Positions 47,739-60,394 of a stretch of 64,000 bases of DNA are shown here, piece after piece. The notes beneath the pieces are model-generated. The model was not told where the DNA came from and ran no database searches. It saw only the letters and a list, made by a program, of their open reading frames with translations. Origin of the DNA: Moringa oleifera. Its lineage: Eukaryota > Streptophyta > Magnoliopsida > Brassicales > Moringaceae. A program made the position numbers and the translations under genes. The stretch covers positions 5,326,001 to 5,390,000 of the forward strand of contig JAJFZO010000230.1 of NCBI GenBank assembly GCA_021397835.1. The letters run 5' to 3'. The number at the start of each line of letters is the position of its first letter. The stretch's first letter is position 1.

Positions 47739-50402
47739 TCACTGTTCACTCATTCCAGCAGCTGTTGCCGGTTGCCCAGTGCTTGCAGAAGCCTTCTTAG
47801 GGCCAGGTCCGGCAGAAACTTTAACCATTGCTGGTCTGAGAAGCTGATCTCCAAGAAGAAATCCTCGACGGAGTTCTTGGGTTACAGTCCCTTCCTTGAA
47901 CTCTTGAGACTCCTCGCGTGCAATGGCTTCATGTAGCTAAAACAAAACAGAGGCCAACTTAGGATATTTTGATACTGCAAGGAGATATCAACTAGCATCT
48001 ATTTGTAAGTTAATCACTCTTGACTATTCTGGATCTTTTTAGAACAAAATAATGTAATAATGATCTCCTTTCCGATAGAGCAAACCCCTCTTAAAGCTAG
48101 AAAAACAACGTAGCACAAATGAAACAAAAATATATGCAACAGGTGCAGGGGAAGCAGGTGAGAATTGAAGCTGTCAGAAGCCACTGTTTTCTTTTAATTC
48201 TGCCTTCTCTTTATTCTACTTTTTCTCATTGATCCAAGACACAATCATCATAAAGCAACATTGAGACATTTTATTAAATTGATATTTAACTTCCGGATCA
48301 AACAACTACAGTACACCATCCAATACACTTAAGTGTCTAATACAACAAAAAATGAATCCTATAATAACATCTACTAAACTGATATTCAAAATTCTACTTT
48401 AAAATCAAAAAGAAAGAACAGATTCAATGCCTTCATTTGCATCAAGTTTCTCAGGGTGTACCAAAAAATTCACGAACATGAAAATGAGTTCTTTTGATAG
48501 ATATTCACGTGTCTAACAGTGCTCTCCATTTTGCATTATAACAGAGAACATGGTGAGCAAAGAGAAGAGACATTAAATAAAAACAAAACTGGAGCTGTCA
48601 CCCAAAGTTTTCACTTACCGAGGGATCAAAGGGCTTTCCAACAGTTGCTACAGCCGCAACACGCAAGCTCCTCATTATCTCCACGAACTGCTTGTATATA
48701 CCTTGATAACTTGTATCAATCTTCTTTTCCCTCTCTGTTTCTGGTTTTATTTGTTGTTTTGCTCTTTCAAAACTGTCCACCATGGGCAAAAGGTTCTCAA
48801 TCACTTCTCCTCGGGCATTAGAATGAATTGTAAGTCTCTCCTTGTCAGACCTTTTTCTAAAATTTTCAAAATCTGCCTGTAATCGTATATACTTCTCCTT
48901 CCCAGAGGTTATCTCTGCCATCAATGCTGAAACCTTCTGTTCCAGTTCATTTTTATCCTGTTCTATAATGTCTATCCTTGCCTCTATGGCAGATACAGTC
49001 TTCTGATCTCCATGAAAAAGAGCCTCCCTATAGACTCTCATTAAGGTCTGAAGACTGGATAAATGTTTCCGATCTGCTTCACTTTCTGATACTTCTACAT
49101 CCTGATAATCCTCTTCCCGGTTATTTGTCTAAAAGAAAAATACAGTGCCAATTACATTTTTTTTAAGTCAGAATGCAAATTATATATATAAAAAGAAAGA
49201 AAAGAAGTTTAGGAGTTAATGATTAAAACTATGTATGCAATTTTCCCGTTTGATCAGAAGTTCTTCCAGAAAAAACAACAATAATGTGCTCTAAAGCAGA
49301 TATGCTAGCAGTAGCAGTAGCTAGGAAAAATTTAATTTCCCAACTCTATAGATGCCAAGGCATAAGATATCCACAATACAATCCCGACCAAAAAACATAT
49401 ATTAGATGCATGAACTTGGCACATATGATTGATAACTACAGATAGAACAGGCTCAAGGACATTGAAATGGTACTTCTAAGGAAAAATACAAAATTTTTTT
49501 CATCTTCTGAGGACAATTGTTCGCACCAGCCGATTTTATGCATACAAATACACACACACATATCTCCTACCATGTCCAAAAGACTACAGACAAATAATCA
49601 AGTACCACCATAGTAAACTTCCTGACCACGTAAAGCTGTACTTTCAATGTGAAGGAACATATTTTAGCTCTTTTCTTATTTCTGTTGAACTGAAGGTAAA
49701 GAGAGAGTTTTTGATGGCTAGTTTCTCTAAGGTATACATGCAGTTTTCTCTCTCCCCGCTACCTTCTTCTATCTCTTTAACACTCAGCTTGCAGCACTGT
49801 TCACTGGCTCACCATCAGACTTAATTGACCAAACAATTAGTTAAGATTCAAGAGTTCAGCAAAATGTTGCGGAACAATAAGAGTTCAAGATGTTGGAACT
49901 CATCATCTAAAATAACAATACCCCTGTGTTTTGTAAAATTGTAGTAATAAATCAGAAAAAAAAAAAAGCAGCTGCCCCTACATAAATCGGCAACATGGCA
50001 ATTAAGAAAATCCAACAAAGTTGAATAGTTAAACATTCTAAACAGGGCAGGCACCACGATGATGATACGACAGGTAATTGAAATGAACAGGTATCCAAGC
50101 AAAATCAAAGGCAAAAGGAAAAAACTTACAGAGGGAGCAGACTCCCGGGCGGAAAAAGAAGACTTGAAGTTACGCCTCTTGAAATTCCCAATGTTGTTAG
50201 CCACTGGATAGGAGTGGGAGAGCGAAAACCCTAGAACGCCTTTCAAGACAGGTGGTCTGTGGTGAAGATACCGAAGGGTGAGGGCTTTGGATTCCAGAGT
50301 GTTGGTAGGTTTGGAAGAAGAAGAAGAAGAAGAAGACGAGAAGGAAGCAGAGATGGGAGGAGCAATAGGAGAGTAGTTGGAGAGAGAGACAGAGATAGCC
50401 AT
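47739..50402 (-). CDS. CGE2: GrpE nucleotide exchange factor, plastid type
   Basis: GrpE drives ADP release from Hsp70 (DnaK type) and is its co-chaperone. Three exons, 50402-50130, 49128-48619 and 47936-47739, give 981 nt, 326 residues. The first 90 or so residues are Ser-rich and basic with few acids, as in plastid transit peptides (MAISVSLSNYSPIAPP). A long coiled coil follows (IEARIDIIEQDKNELEQKVSALMAEI), then the GrpE core ADFENFRKRSDKE, ENLLPMVDSFERA and KPFDPSLHEAI, then the beta domain GTVTQELRRGFLLGDQLLRPAMVKVS. The tail is Ala/Gly-rich. Position beside SHM7 and the small membrane protein matches, from memory, Arabidopsis At1g36390 (CGE2). The symbol rests on that order; the family itself is certain. 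Confidence 0.95.
50313..50342. repeat. (GAA)n run encoding poly-serine in the GrpE transit peptide
   Basis: A run of GAAGAA units on the plus strand reads as TCT/TCC serine codons in frame on the coding strand, giving the S-rich segment at residues about 21-30. Confidence 0.8.
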
Positions 50403-53265
50403 TAGAGAGACTGAAAAATCTTGCAGTTAGTTTAACAGTTTTGACTATGGTTTAGCAGAACAGGGAGAAGATTCTCGTTGAGCCCTCAACCTCTGGAAAA
50501 AGACCACTCCCCTTTCCTCCCTTGTGGTCATACAGTAAATAATATCCTTATGAATTAAATAATTATTCTTCGTTCACTGTAGTTATGACTTAATGCAAAA
50601 TGGCCAGCTCGACAAGCTTGCCTTGTGGTTATGAACTAAATGTGGGAGTTGCTTCTTTGGTCCAGGTATAACAATTTCCAGTTGAAGACAACATTTGGAG
50701 AATTCCGCAGTCGTCGCAGTGCACCTCTACCTCCTGCCTACGGGATTGAAGAACGATGTTCCACCACAAAGAGTATTGAAAATCATGGCAGCATTCTTCA
50801 TAAAACCATATAAACCCCAAAACACTGTGCAGCTTCCAAAAGGAGAAAGATTACTAATGAACCAGTTTGGCTACCGGTGCTGTAGGCATTGATGAACCAG
50901 TTTGGCTACCGGTGTTGTTAAATGGAATAGCCTATATGATTTTCTAAATGTATTTACAATGCTCAAAAGAGGAATATCTAATATTCAGGAAACTAGGATG
51001 CATGGCATCTCACAGGTACAGTGAAATAGAACCATCTCTGGGCACCTGAATGGCACAGGAAGTTCTCAAGTTTCGCCTATCCAACTGATTGAGCTGCACT
51101 CATGCCAAAAAGTGACATGGTTGAAATTCGGAGTTCTCAGCATCCTTGCCATTTGTCCTGAAACCTCTACAGTGAAAAAAAATACGAACTTGATTTGATC
51201 AAGTTGTGGGAAGTTCAATGAAACATTGGCAAATCTGGTGGATGGAGCATCACACCATCACAATCACAGTAGCAGCTATGGGCTCTATTCAATTTTCACC
51301 AATAATCCATCAAACATAATCTCTTTATCACAACTGAAAAAGAAAGATTAAGCGATACGAACAATCCTGACTTGAAAAATTTGAAACTTAGTTCAGAAAA
51401 ATTCTATTTTCTGATAAAGCAAACTAGAAAAAGTAAACCAGCATGCACAAGTTAACTAATTCCAAGGTCAAATTACGAGTCAGCTTCCTGCCTGCTTCAG
51501 TACCCTGCAAACAAAAGAAAATGAGAATGTCACTTGGTGGCCTCACAGAAAGGTCAATGACTAAAGAACCATGAGTTTTTCCTGATCCCATTCGCGTGAA
51601 AAAGAAACAGTATTTGCTTCAACATTTATGGAATCAAATTAGCAAATCGATAGACAATCAACTAAAACCAATTAAAACCTAGACAATAGAAAGGCTCTGA
51701 ACAATCATATTTTGTTTTATCAAAAACAACAACTATATATTTATATTAAACACAAGTAGCACCAAAAGAGTTCCTCTCATTTAATGTATAGTAGCTACTT
51801 AAAAGTTAGGATCTCCACAGACTCGATATAATCCTCTTCATTAATAAAAAAACCTTAAGTCAATTATTTATAACAAAACTATATCCCCACTGCCATAAAT
51901 TTCTTGTTGGCCTTTGAGACGCGAAGTCCTGTCCATGCTTTTACCTCAGCAGCCATTGACTAAGAAACCACTCGAATCCTTCTTAAAACAGATAAACACT
52001 TCCAAAATTTGACAAAACCATTTATGCCAAATAAGAATGTGGTTGATCTATTCTTGCGGCCATTTGTACATACCACCCTTATTACCAATACTTTATCTCT
52101 TTTTTGCAAGTTGTCAATAACCTAATTCACCCATCAACCCAATTTTCCTATTTTTTTCAAAAGAGCACTCCCAAGGACCTGCCCTTCTCAAGTCTTAGAT
52201 CCCCCCTCCTCATGTTGAACCCTTCCCTCCTTCTCGAAGAGCATCAAGGCCTTCTAACTTGAAGTTTGCACTCCATTTAACACATTCTACCACTCAACGC
52301 ATCCACCCCCCCACAAAAAAAAAAAAAAAATGATACAAATACAACTCAATCATAAAAAATAGTTGGCTTTCACCCCCTCTCCCCTTTTGTATCCATAGCA
52401 TCTTGCACTCCTTGAAGATCAACACAAACCATGAATTTTTGCGACCAGTCCATCTTGTCCATGTTCAAGATGGACATACTCGGTCAATCCTAGGGCTCAT
52501 CAAATCGTACCTTGTTACACCTACAGCCTGCCAGAGATGGTATTCTTATAGCATCTAACCACAATCTATACCATGTGATAACAAGGATAAAAAATCATCT
52601 TTTCGATAATGTCTGCATGAGAATCTGTCCGTGCTCATCAAAAGTTCCATTGCAGCAAATATTATCAATAACTACATACAATAGAGACACCAAGTTCAGC
52701 TTCTATTGCCAAAGGACTTCTAGACTTATGAAAACAATATTCAACTACTAAAGAAGAATAAGGTTATGTATGAATACAAGAAGATCTAAATGCTACAAAG
52801 TTAAATTTCAGAAAAAGCATGAAAATAATCAATATGATTCACCAAATTGCACTCCCCCATCCTAAATCCTAACAATGGGAGTTTATAACAGAAGATGTGA
52901 CAGTTTTTGCAGGATCATTTAAGCAAAGTATGCTATCTAAAAGAAGTCACATGGACAGAAACATTATGACAATGCAGGTCAACTTCTAGCTGGAACAGAT
53001 TACTAAAAGGTAAGGCAGAACAGATTCATCACACTAGTTCAAGTAGCCAGAATTATACACAGAAAAGGCATATTAGATCAAGTTGTTCACGTTTTGCTGT
53101 TATTTAAACAAGATTTTGATAAATCATGTCCATATGCTACAAACAAAAGACATTTTACCTAAGTGAATTGCAAGTACCAAATTCATCATAGTCCAATGGC
53201 TAATCAAAATACAATCAGAAGAATACCTGTACAGTTCCTCATCTGTATGACATATGATCAGTTGC
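50403..53265. other. GrpE promoter and 3' region of the auxin response factor
   Basis: Both flanking genes are on the minus strand, so the right part is the ARF 3' UTR or its intron and the left part the GrpE promoter. A 35-bp duplication lies at 50857-50917 and an A-run at 52318-52330. No protein of more than 80 codons is supported. A possible 3' UTR intron spans 51505-53226. Confidence 0.5.
50857..50917. repeat. 35-bp tandem duplication
   Basis: A 23-nt block beginning atgaaccagtttggctaccg starts at 50857 and again at 50892, with intervening sequence ctgtaggcattg. Confidence 0.9.
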
Positions 53266-56200
53266 TCATAGGGAAGATGCTTCAACAGCTGAGGCTCTGG
53301 GGCACTGGACATTTATTCTGTCAACCCTTTCAGCTCCACCATACCCTTTGCCACCATCAGCTTCCAAACTAACATTATTAAACCCACTTTTGGCAGGCTC
53401 TCCCATATGAATGACCTTACCAAACAACTGAATTGAACTAACCCCAGCTGTTGTTGAGTTGTAACCCCTGTTTCCAACTAGTTCCGAGGCAGAGGAACAC
53501 AAGCAACTGTGATTATCAGATAAGTTGTCAGACTGCACTTTACCAATGTTCAGCTCAGTGGACACAGTTGCCGACTCTGGCACCATATTGTTGCCAAGGA
53601 GATTATTACTGGGCATCTTAAGGGTATTCTCACTCATAAGGTTGGTTAAACTATTAAAACTAGAATTATCTTGCCTGGCTCCCTGCATGCCAGCAGGAAA
53701 AGTATTATAATTCAACAATGATGGGTTCATCTGTTCTATTGTTGAATTAAGTAATCCTGAGGGTGAATAAAGGAAGTTTCCCTCTCCTTCACTCAGAAAC
53801 CCTGAATTTTGAGGAACTTTAGATTCCTTCGTTAGGGCAAATGTGGTATGAAGTGCTGGTGCTGGTCCAATAAATTCAACTTCCCAGGGGCTCACTCTCT
53901 TCATGCTTTGAACATTAGGGTCATCCCATTGAATCTGTGACAAGGAGATCAAGATATAAAATTTCTGTAAAACAGTAAAAGAAGCAAAGAAATATTGAAA
54001 CTCAAGTAAAGGATAAAAAATGAGACAAGAAACTTAATTCAGATTTAGACTTCCCTACCACTTTGAAGAGATCAATCCCATTACCACTTTTCAAACAGCC
54101 ACATAGCAGGTAACTGAAATCAAGTCCAATCTTTCATTTTTCTTTTAATAATTATCATAATGATAAACTTCTATCAGAATCATTCATATTATAATATAAA
54201 GGTTTAGAGTTTCTAGTACATCACAGCATCCTGTCATGTGTAGCACCGTACACAAAGTTAAAGCAGAAAACCGTAAAAAATAAAGGATAAAAAAGAAGTC
54301 AATGTAATGCTTCCCTATATTTTTGAATTTACACTGATCAGTCATTCAAATATCCAGCTTGCCTCCCTCATTCTATTCCTATCAACTGGCCCCTACAATA
54401 AATACTGCAAGTGGAGCACAAAAGAGCACTTAAAAGCACATGCTATCAATTTGGACTGACTGAAATTGTTATAACTTCATTAGAGGCCATAGAAGTAAAA
54501 TTCTCCAGATATATACTCAATTAGCTCAGAATTTTGGTACATACTAAAGAATGGGATATAATGTCAACATTGCTGATTAGAGCAATTGAGACTCAACCCT
54601 TTAACTCACTAACTTAATCTACTGAAAGTGTAGCTAAACAACTGTGAATTTTATCGAAGTGTGATTAATTCTTCCAAACATTAACTATTTGATTCATACT
54701 TCAAGCCTTAAGTCCTTAATTCCTATATTTTCTTGACATTAATATCATTACCAGCAAATATCAACATCCAGACAAGAAGCAACTTTTGGTCCCAATTAAA
54801 AAGATATTATACTTTTCCAAAATCAACAGCAACAACATGATACATACACAGACACATACAGAAGTTGATGAACGTTGAATACCTTTTTGTAGACATACAT
54901 GTTGCTCATTATTAAAACTGGTATTTTCATATATCCAGATGTGTTCTCAAATGACCTTAAAAAGAAGAAAAACTTGTTCCTACTTTTAAATGTGAACTTG
55001 TGATCGATCAAATTGTTCACAATCCAAACATCACGAAGAAAATAGAGGAAAGAAAAAGGTTTCTATGAAGCCTAGTGCAATCCCAAAATTTGGCTCTTAA
55101 TTGTTTCTTGGTTCTCCTTCTCACGGGACTGCCAAATCACTGAATAGAAACCTTTTCTTTTCCTTGGAGGGGGTTTAAAAGGGGAAAAAAAGATGCAGAC
55201 AAGTTAACATGCCAGAATATGGAAGACAGTCCTTGTTAGGTTATTCATATGAGACAATGAATCTAAAAGCAATGCAATAAAAATAAACAATAATGTAACT
55301 CCTTTACTAGATTAAAACACATCTGGACTATCCTATTTCAACTTTATCATCAGTAATACATAGAACATAAGCACAACAATAGCAGAAAACATGTTTCCAT
55401 GATAAACCTTATCCACTGTCTAAGATAAATATCTCCAGAAAAGACTAGCCTTAAGAACTTTCAGCTACATTACTTAATCTACAAGCAAAGCAAGTGGTGC
55501 CAGCATTAACTGTAGACAAGCTTCAAGGCAACAATGGAGAAAATATGTCGCACATCCCATGTTGGTATACTATCCTATTTGTCAAGCAATACAAGCACAA
55601 CACAAGCAATGTTAAATTCATTTATGGACCATTCAAACCAAGTCCAGCAATTCTTTCACATAATAGCAATTCACCCACCAGTTACAACCCATACACCAAG
55701 AATGTTCCCAAAGTTAACAAGAACTCTAAATGCACCTTGCACCTTGCTTAGAGCTAAGTTATAGATTTTTAAAAATGTTCCTTGAACCTATGTTGATAAT
55801 AAATAACAGTAGGCGAAGAAAGAAAATAGTTATCATGTTCCTACACTATTTACTAATCAAACATAAAGCATAAACATTACTACAAAAAATAGGGACAGCT
55901 AATTGCAGTATAATCATCTCAACACCAGCTAAAATGGAAGCACCTCACCATCACATCCATTATCATCATGCTTCATTTAAATAAACACCAAAGGTAATGT
56001 GAAGTTATTGTAAACCATGGGTCATTTGATCAAATATAAATGGCCTATCCATAATCAGAGTACAACATTTCAACCCCCAATAAAATGAAAACCAGACAAA
56101 TACAGATACCTGAAGCATTCGCCAAGGGGAGCCACGCCATATCCCGCTCTGTGGGACCTGAGCAGAGGAGACTATCCCCTGAATCCAGGACATCCGTGAT

Positions 56201-57123
56201 GAATCATCTGACTCCAGGGCCATCTTGACGCTCATTCCTGGGGACCACATCACAGTGAGCGCAGCCTCCACCACATCCGCCCTCACCACAAAGTCCGACC
56301 ACCCAGCTCTTGGATAATACACCACCTCGAACGGCAGCCCCAGCGCAGCCCTTCCCGCTGCGTCCGCGACCGCCTCAGGAGTCAATCTTTCCCTCCCGCT
56401 CCCGCAAAACCTATTCCCTACTTGCCCTTGTGCTTCCTCCTCCCCTCCCTCCAGCCTCCCCAATCTTTCCCACCTGGCGGAACTGCCGCCGCCATTGCCG
56501 AACCTCACAGCTCTTCTAACTCCCACAAACATTTCCCCTATGTTGTTCTTCATGAATACGACAGAATCTCCGGCGATTAGCTTCTTATTGTTCACGAACT
56601 TACTCCATCCGGTGGTCAACAAGTGGCGCCTAGGAGTTCCACGGTAAATGTGACGAAAATTCCAGACGACGCCGTGACTGTCGGTAACGGAGAGGGTCTG
56701 GACCGGTGGTTCAGCCAGGTAATCCAGCGGCGGATAGATGGAGTCTGCACAGAACCGAGGAACTGAAAACCCGCCGCCGTTGTTAGCATCCGATGGGGTA
56801 AGAATCTTGGCAAAGCAAACGATCTCATCATCATTCCCGGCATCTCCAGGCTGTTTTTGCTGGTTCCTAGAAGGATCAGAAACAGGTAATTCAGAGTGCA
56901 GTATCGGGTGGAGGAGGACCCTGGCAAACACCTCGTCGGTGACAGGATCGGCTAAAAGATGGACGCCCGTGATGAGGCAGGGGACAATGGGTTTGCCGCA
57001 GGGCGGGCAAGAAGAGGAACGGGAGTGCTCCATGTGGCCCTGAGGGAAGTAGTAAACCCTAGAACGGACAGTCGGGATCCGGACGGAGACGCCCGCGCAA
57101 GCCCTCCAGATCCTAGGGTCCAT
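53266..57123 (-). CDS. ARF17: Auxin response factor, ARF17 type
   Basis: A DNA-binding transcription factor of the miR160-controlled ARF10/16/17 group. Two exons, 57123-56110 and 53934-53266, give 1683 nt, 560 residues (Arabidopsis ARF17 is about 585). The flanking dimerisation segment begins [11 protein letters not shown]. The B3 DNA-binding domain covers about 103-208, with [25 protein letters not shown] and [18 protein letters not shown]. The ARF ancillary domain follows ([17 protein letters not shown], then [15 protein letters not shown]). IQWDDP starts exon 2. The middle region contains AGMQGARQ (419-426), encoded by the miR160 site. The protein ends [14 protein letters not shown] with no PB1 (domain III/IV), as in ARF17 and unlike ARF10 and ARF16. 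It is therefore expected to act as a repressor that does not bind Aux/IAA proteins. Exon 1 is GC-rich and the intron is 2.2 kb. Confidence 0.94.
53672..53692 (-). promoter_or_regulatory. miR160 target site within ARF17 coding sequence
   Basis: The plus strand here equals mature miR160 (TGCCTGGCTCCCTG then TATGCCA) except one T to C change, so the minus-strand mRNA pairs along all 21 nt with one G:U pair. The site encodes AGMQGARQ, conserved in ARF10, ARF16 and ARF17. miR160-guided cleavage of these mRNAs is well established. Confidence 0.97.
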
Positions 57124-59050
57124 CTGGCGTAGCTGTCCTGTCGTGGGCGGTTGTGGCAGTTATTAGGGTTTGGGGAGGGAGTGAAAGACAGAGAATGATG
57201 TAATCTTTAAAATCTGGTTCACGAAAGATGCTTGGCCATAGCAAGGGCCTCCCGAGGGTGCGGGCAGTCTTTCTCCAAAGAAAAGGAAAAAGAAGATGAA
57301 AGAACGAGAGACAGAGACAGCGAGAGCAAGAAACAGGAAAGAAAGGAGAAAGAAGAGAGTGCCGTCTCGTAGAGCGAGTTAGAGAGTGAGCACTGTTATC
57401 AGTATTCAGTAGTCAGTACTGTCCCACTTTAAGGAATTAGGGGATGCCCTCCGATTGGTTAAAAATTTACCAATTTGTCCACGACAGAAGGAGGGTAACT
57501 ACTAGTATGACAGTCTAGTCATTGTGTCATGATGAGGAGATTGCGGGTGTGGCCCACGCCCATTATAAGCGCGTCTACTTCACAGACATTCCCGTCAAAT
57601 CTTCACCCTTAACCACCCAAAACAATGCAACATAAAGAAGGTTTAATGGGCGTTTTTGTAATTTCAGGGGTGAAAACTAATCTTCTAAAATATTCTTTTA
57701 ACCGATAAGTACGGTTCGCAGCTGCACAAAACCCAACATCCAAAATTTGAAAGCAAGTGACATCTGTAAGGGTCTCTTTTAGAAGAAGCGATGAAGATCA
57801 ATGGTGACTGATGTAACATGTCAACAGATCGGACGGTTGAAATGGGATGGGAGGGTATGTGATAACGAGCGTGAGGTCTGCCCGGAGGCAGAGAGATAAT
57901 CGGGAAAGAAACTTGTGGGACTTAAAGGAAAGAATATCTGAAAAAGGAGGGAAAGGCGATATTTCCTCATCTCACCTCCGCGTTAGGAGGAAAAGCTGTT
58001 ATTTTGGTCAGGATCCAAGATTTTGATACTATGCTGTCGCCCTCAACATCCGCAATTTTATTCTTTCTAGTGTTTCCTTGTTCTTCTATTCTTGTTTTTC
58101 AGGTATGCAAATCCAATACTGCTTTTTTATTCTAACTAAAAATTACAAAATAAAAAAGAATAGACGAAGTCATGAGATTCTTAACCAATTGCTGTTAAAG
58201 ATTTTACTTTATCAGATAGGAAATAAGCACTTAAGGTTGGACCAGTCTTCTATCAAAAATATGTTGCTGAACATTATGGATAGTTTCTTTGTTTGTTTAT
58301 TCACAATTAATTCAAGTCTTTTTTCCCCTTTTTGTTTTTGCTGTTTCGTTTTCTGTTGTCTCATGTTCTTTACCCATCATCTCAGGGATATGAGACCAAC
58401 AAAATGAGTTTACAAGTTACACTCATTAAAGTAATCATCATCGGGCAGGATTTAGCAATTTGTCTAGTATCAATACATGCTCCATATTCTACTTGTTAGA
58501 TAGGTTGTTAAAATGCATAGTCTCTATCTTTGAAGATAAGAGAGAATTATTATAAAATTAAATTTTAATAGTCTGTCTTTTGGGATAAGAGAGAATTATT
58601 GTCAAACTAAGTTTTACTAATTGTGAATTAAGTAAGGAGCACAATAAGCTGACATTGCTTGCTGATGATTAAATATTATTCTTAGTTGTTTTGACTAGAA
58701 TTTGATTCAATCATCAAAAGCTATCCACTAATTAAAGAAACAGTAATCCCAGATTATTATCATGATCAATCCATTTATAATCCCAGTTAAAGAGAAAACA
58801 AACAGAGATAAATGTCCATTTATAATCCCAGCTAAAGAGAAAACAAACAGAGATAAATACAAGCATCAGGAGAACTAAGACCCAACAAATCACTTTTGGG
58901 GGAAACATAGACAGGACCCAATGTTCTCCCCCTTATTTCAAGACACTTGTTTCTATTGACTGCCACAGCTACACGTACTTTAGACAAAACAGCAGCTTCA
59001 ATTAAAATTATTATAGCAAACGCACCTGAATTAGTAAACGAACTTCAAGT
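57124..59050. other. ARF17 promoter and eIF5 3' region
   Basis: 57124-57450 is GA-rich on the plus strand and fits a long ARF17 5' leader. A possible TATA (TTATAATG on the coding strand) lies near 57555-57562. 58050-58750 is AT-rich with no supported gene; a 109-codon frame at 58078-58407 is not recognised. 58770-59050 should contain the eIF5 3' UTR, with a 45-bp duplication. Confidence 0.5.
58770..58859. repeat. 45-bp tandem duplication in the eIF5 3' region
   Basis: Units 58770-58814 and 58815-58859 run tccatttataatcccag, taaagagaaaacaaacagag, ataaat, with one T/C difference after cccag and one at the end. Confidence 0.95.
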
Positions 59051-60394
59051 TCATTCCTCCTCTGACTCGGACTCAGCATTCTGGAGCCACTCAACAAAGG
59101 GCTTCACATGCTTCCAAACTGGAGAGCATTTGTTGCCACCACCAAGGCCATGCTGGTACCACTTCACAATAAACTCCTCCTCCAAGATATCATTGTCATA
59201 CAGAGCTTTCAGAACCAGTCCCACCTCCTTGACTGCTTCAGGCTTTGCTTTCCCACAGAAAGACTCTATTGTACACAGCAGAACCATCTGTGATCCCTCC
59301 TCTGGCATTGCAGCTGCCAGGTAGTTTTTCTTTTTGGATACTTCTTTTGACAATCCCTTTTCAATACCATCAAAGAGAGCTACAAATAAGGCATCCATGA
59401 CATCTTGAGGAGTTTTAGAGAGTGAAGCAAGGAATGACTTTAGCTGGCTTGCAGATGAACCCTTCTTGAGATAAGCTCTTATTTCTTCAACAAGGTTTTC
59501 ATGGGCATCAATGACACTAGCACTATTATCATGCATCTTAATCTCATTTTGGGAAGACTTCTTCACTGGCTTTTTCTTTTCTTCATTGGTAGAAAGCATT
59601 ACCATATCTGCAGTAACTGCATTCAACTGCTCCTGGATTCGTTGGCGAGCAGCCTCCAATGAAGTATCTGTCTGCCATTGGACATTGTCGTCGTCGTTGT
59701 CATCATCATGCGAGCCCCCATGGTCATTTTCATCAACCTGGCTGCAAGCTGGGGAATGATCCTCATCAGAAACATTGTTGCTTTTCTTCTTCGTGCTTTT
59801 GGAAGGGACATCCTTCAAACTGACAGTGGAGCCTTTCTTTTTTGCCTCTTTCTTAAGCTTCTTCTGCTCCTCATCAGCTGCCTCTCCCTCTTTGAGCCTT
59901 TCCTTCTCAGCTCTTCTCATCACCTTCTTGTCTTTTGACCCCTTCTTTGCCGCAGGTGGGTTCTTAAGGATAAATGTTGTCAGCTTGTCCCTCATATCCA
60001 CATCTGAAACAAACCCACATGCCGCACATTTCAGGGTGATCATCTGTGTCTTAGTGATAACAATCTCAGTTTCAGGGTTCCCACAACCATAGCACTGAAC
60101 GTATTTCTTGATGAAGTTCTCAAGAAGCCCTGCAAGCTTGGCAGTATCATGGGCCCCATTTACCAATGAAGTTCCTGTCTTCTCATCAAACTTGGATTGG
60201 GCTCCTAGTTCACAACCAAAATACTTAATGGTGTAAGATGCGGGACGAGCCAAGGCCTTAGCAATCTCGACCATGTTAACCACATTAGTTTTGATGCCAT
60301 TGCCTCTTCCTTCAATCTTGGTGATCATCTTTGGCATCTTATACCTATAGAAGGCATCATCACGGTTGGAAGCACCGATATTCTGCAAAGCCAT
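59051..60394 (-). CDS. eIF5: Translation initiation factor eIF5
   Basis: eIF5 is the GTPase-activating protein for eIF2 in the 43S/48S initiation complex. The CDS is one uninterrupted exon of 447 codons. The N-terminal domain has FYRYKMPKM, in which R17 corresponds to the arginine finger. A zinc finger uses C101, C104, C123 and C126. A long charged, Lys- and Asp-rich linker follows. The C-terminal W2/MIF4G-like domain ends with the aromatic-acidic boxes ALYDNDILEEEFIVKWYQ and KPFVEWLQNAESESEEE, which bind eIF2 beta and eIF3. The start MALQNIG is standard for plants. Transcription probably begins near 62.9 kb, so the leader contains an intron. From memory, eIF5 and ARF17 are also neighbours in Arabidopsis. 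Confidence 0.97.
   Translation of the reverse strand: MALQNIGASNRDDAFYRYKMPKMITKIEGRGNGIKTNVVNMVEIAKALARPASYTIKYFGCELGAQSKFDEKTGTSLVNGAHDTAKLAGLLENFIKKYVQCYGCGNPETEIVITKTQMITLKCAACGFVSDVDMRDKLTTFILKNPPAAKKGSKDKKVMRRAEKERLKEGEAADEEQKKLKKEAKKKGSTVSLKDVPSKSTKKKSNNVSDEDHSPACSQVDENDHGGSHDDDNDDDNVQWQTDTSLEAARQRIQEQLNAVTADMVMLSTNEEKKKPVKKSSQNEIKMHDNSASVIDAHENLVEEIRAYLKKGSSASQLKSFLASLSKTPQDVMDALFVALFDGIEKGLSKEVSKKKNYLAAAMPEEGSQMVLLCTIESFCGKAKPEAVKEVGLVLKALYDNDILEEEFIVKWYQHGLGGGNKCSPVWKHVKPFVEWLQNAESESEEE

Noticed and set aside
51820..52480. Possible retrotransposon remnant downstream of ARF17
   Set aside because: Translations on both strands gave no reverse transcriptase, integrase or protease motif and no terminal repeats.
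58078..58407. 109-codon plus-strand frame rich in Phe and Cys
   Set aside because: Composition reflects T-rich DNA; it is not recognised and lies in the spacer between ARF17 and eIF5.
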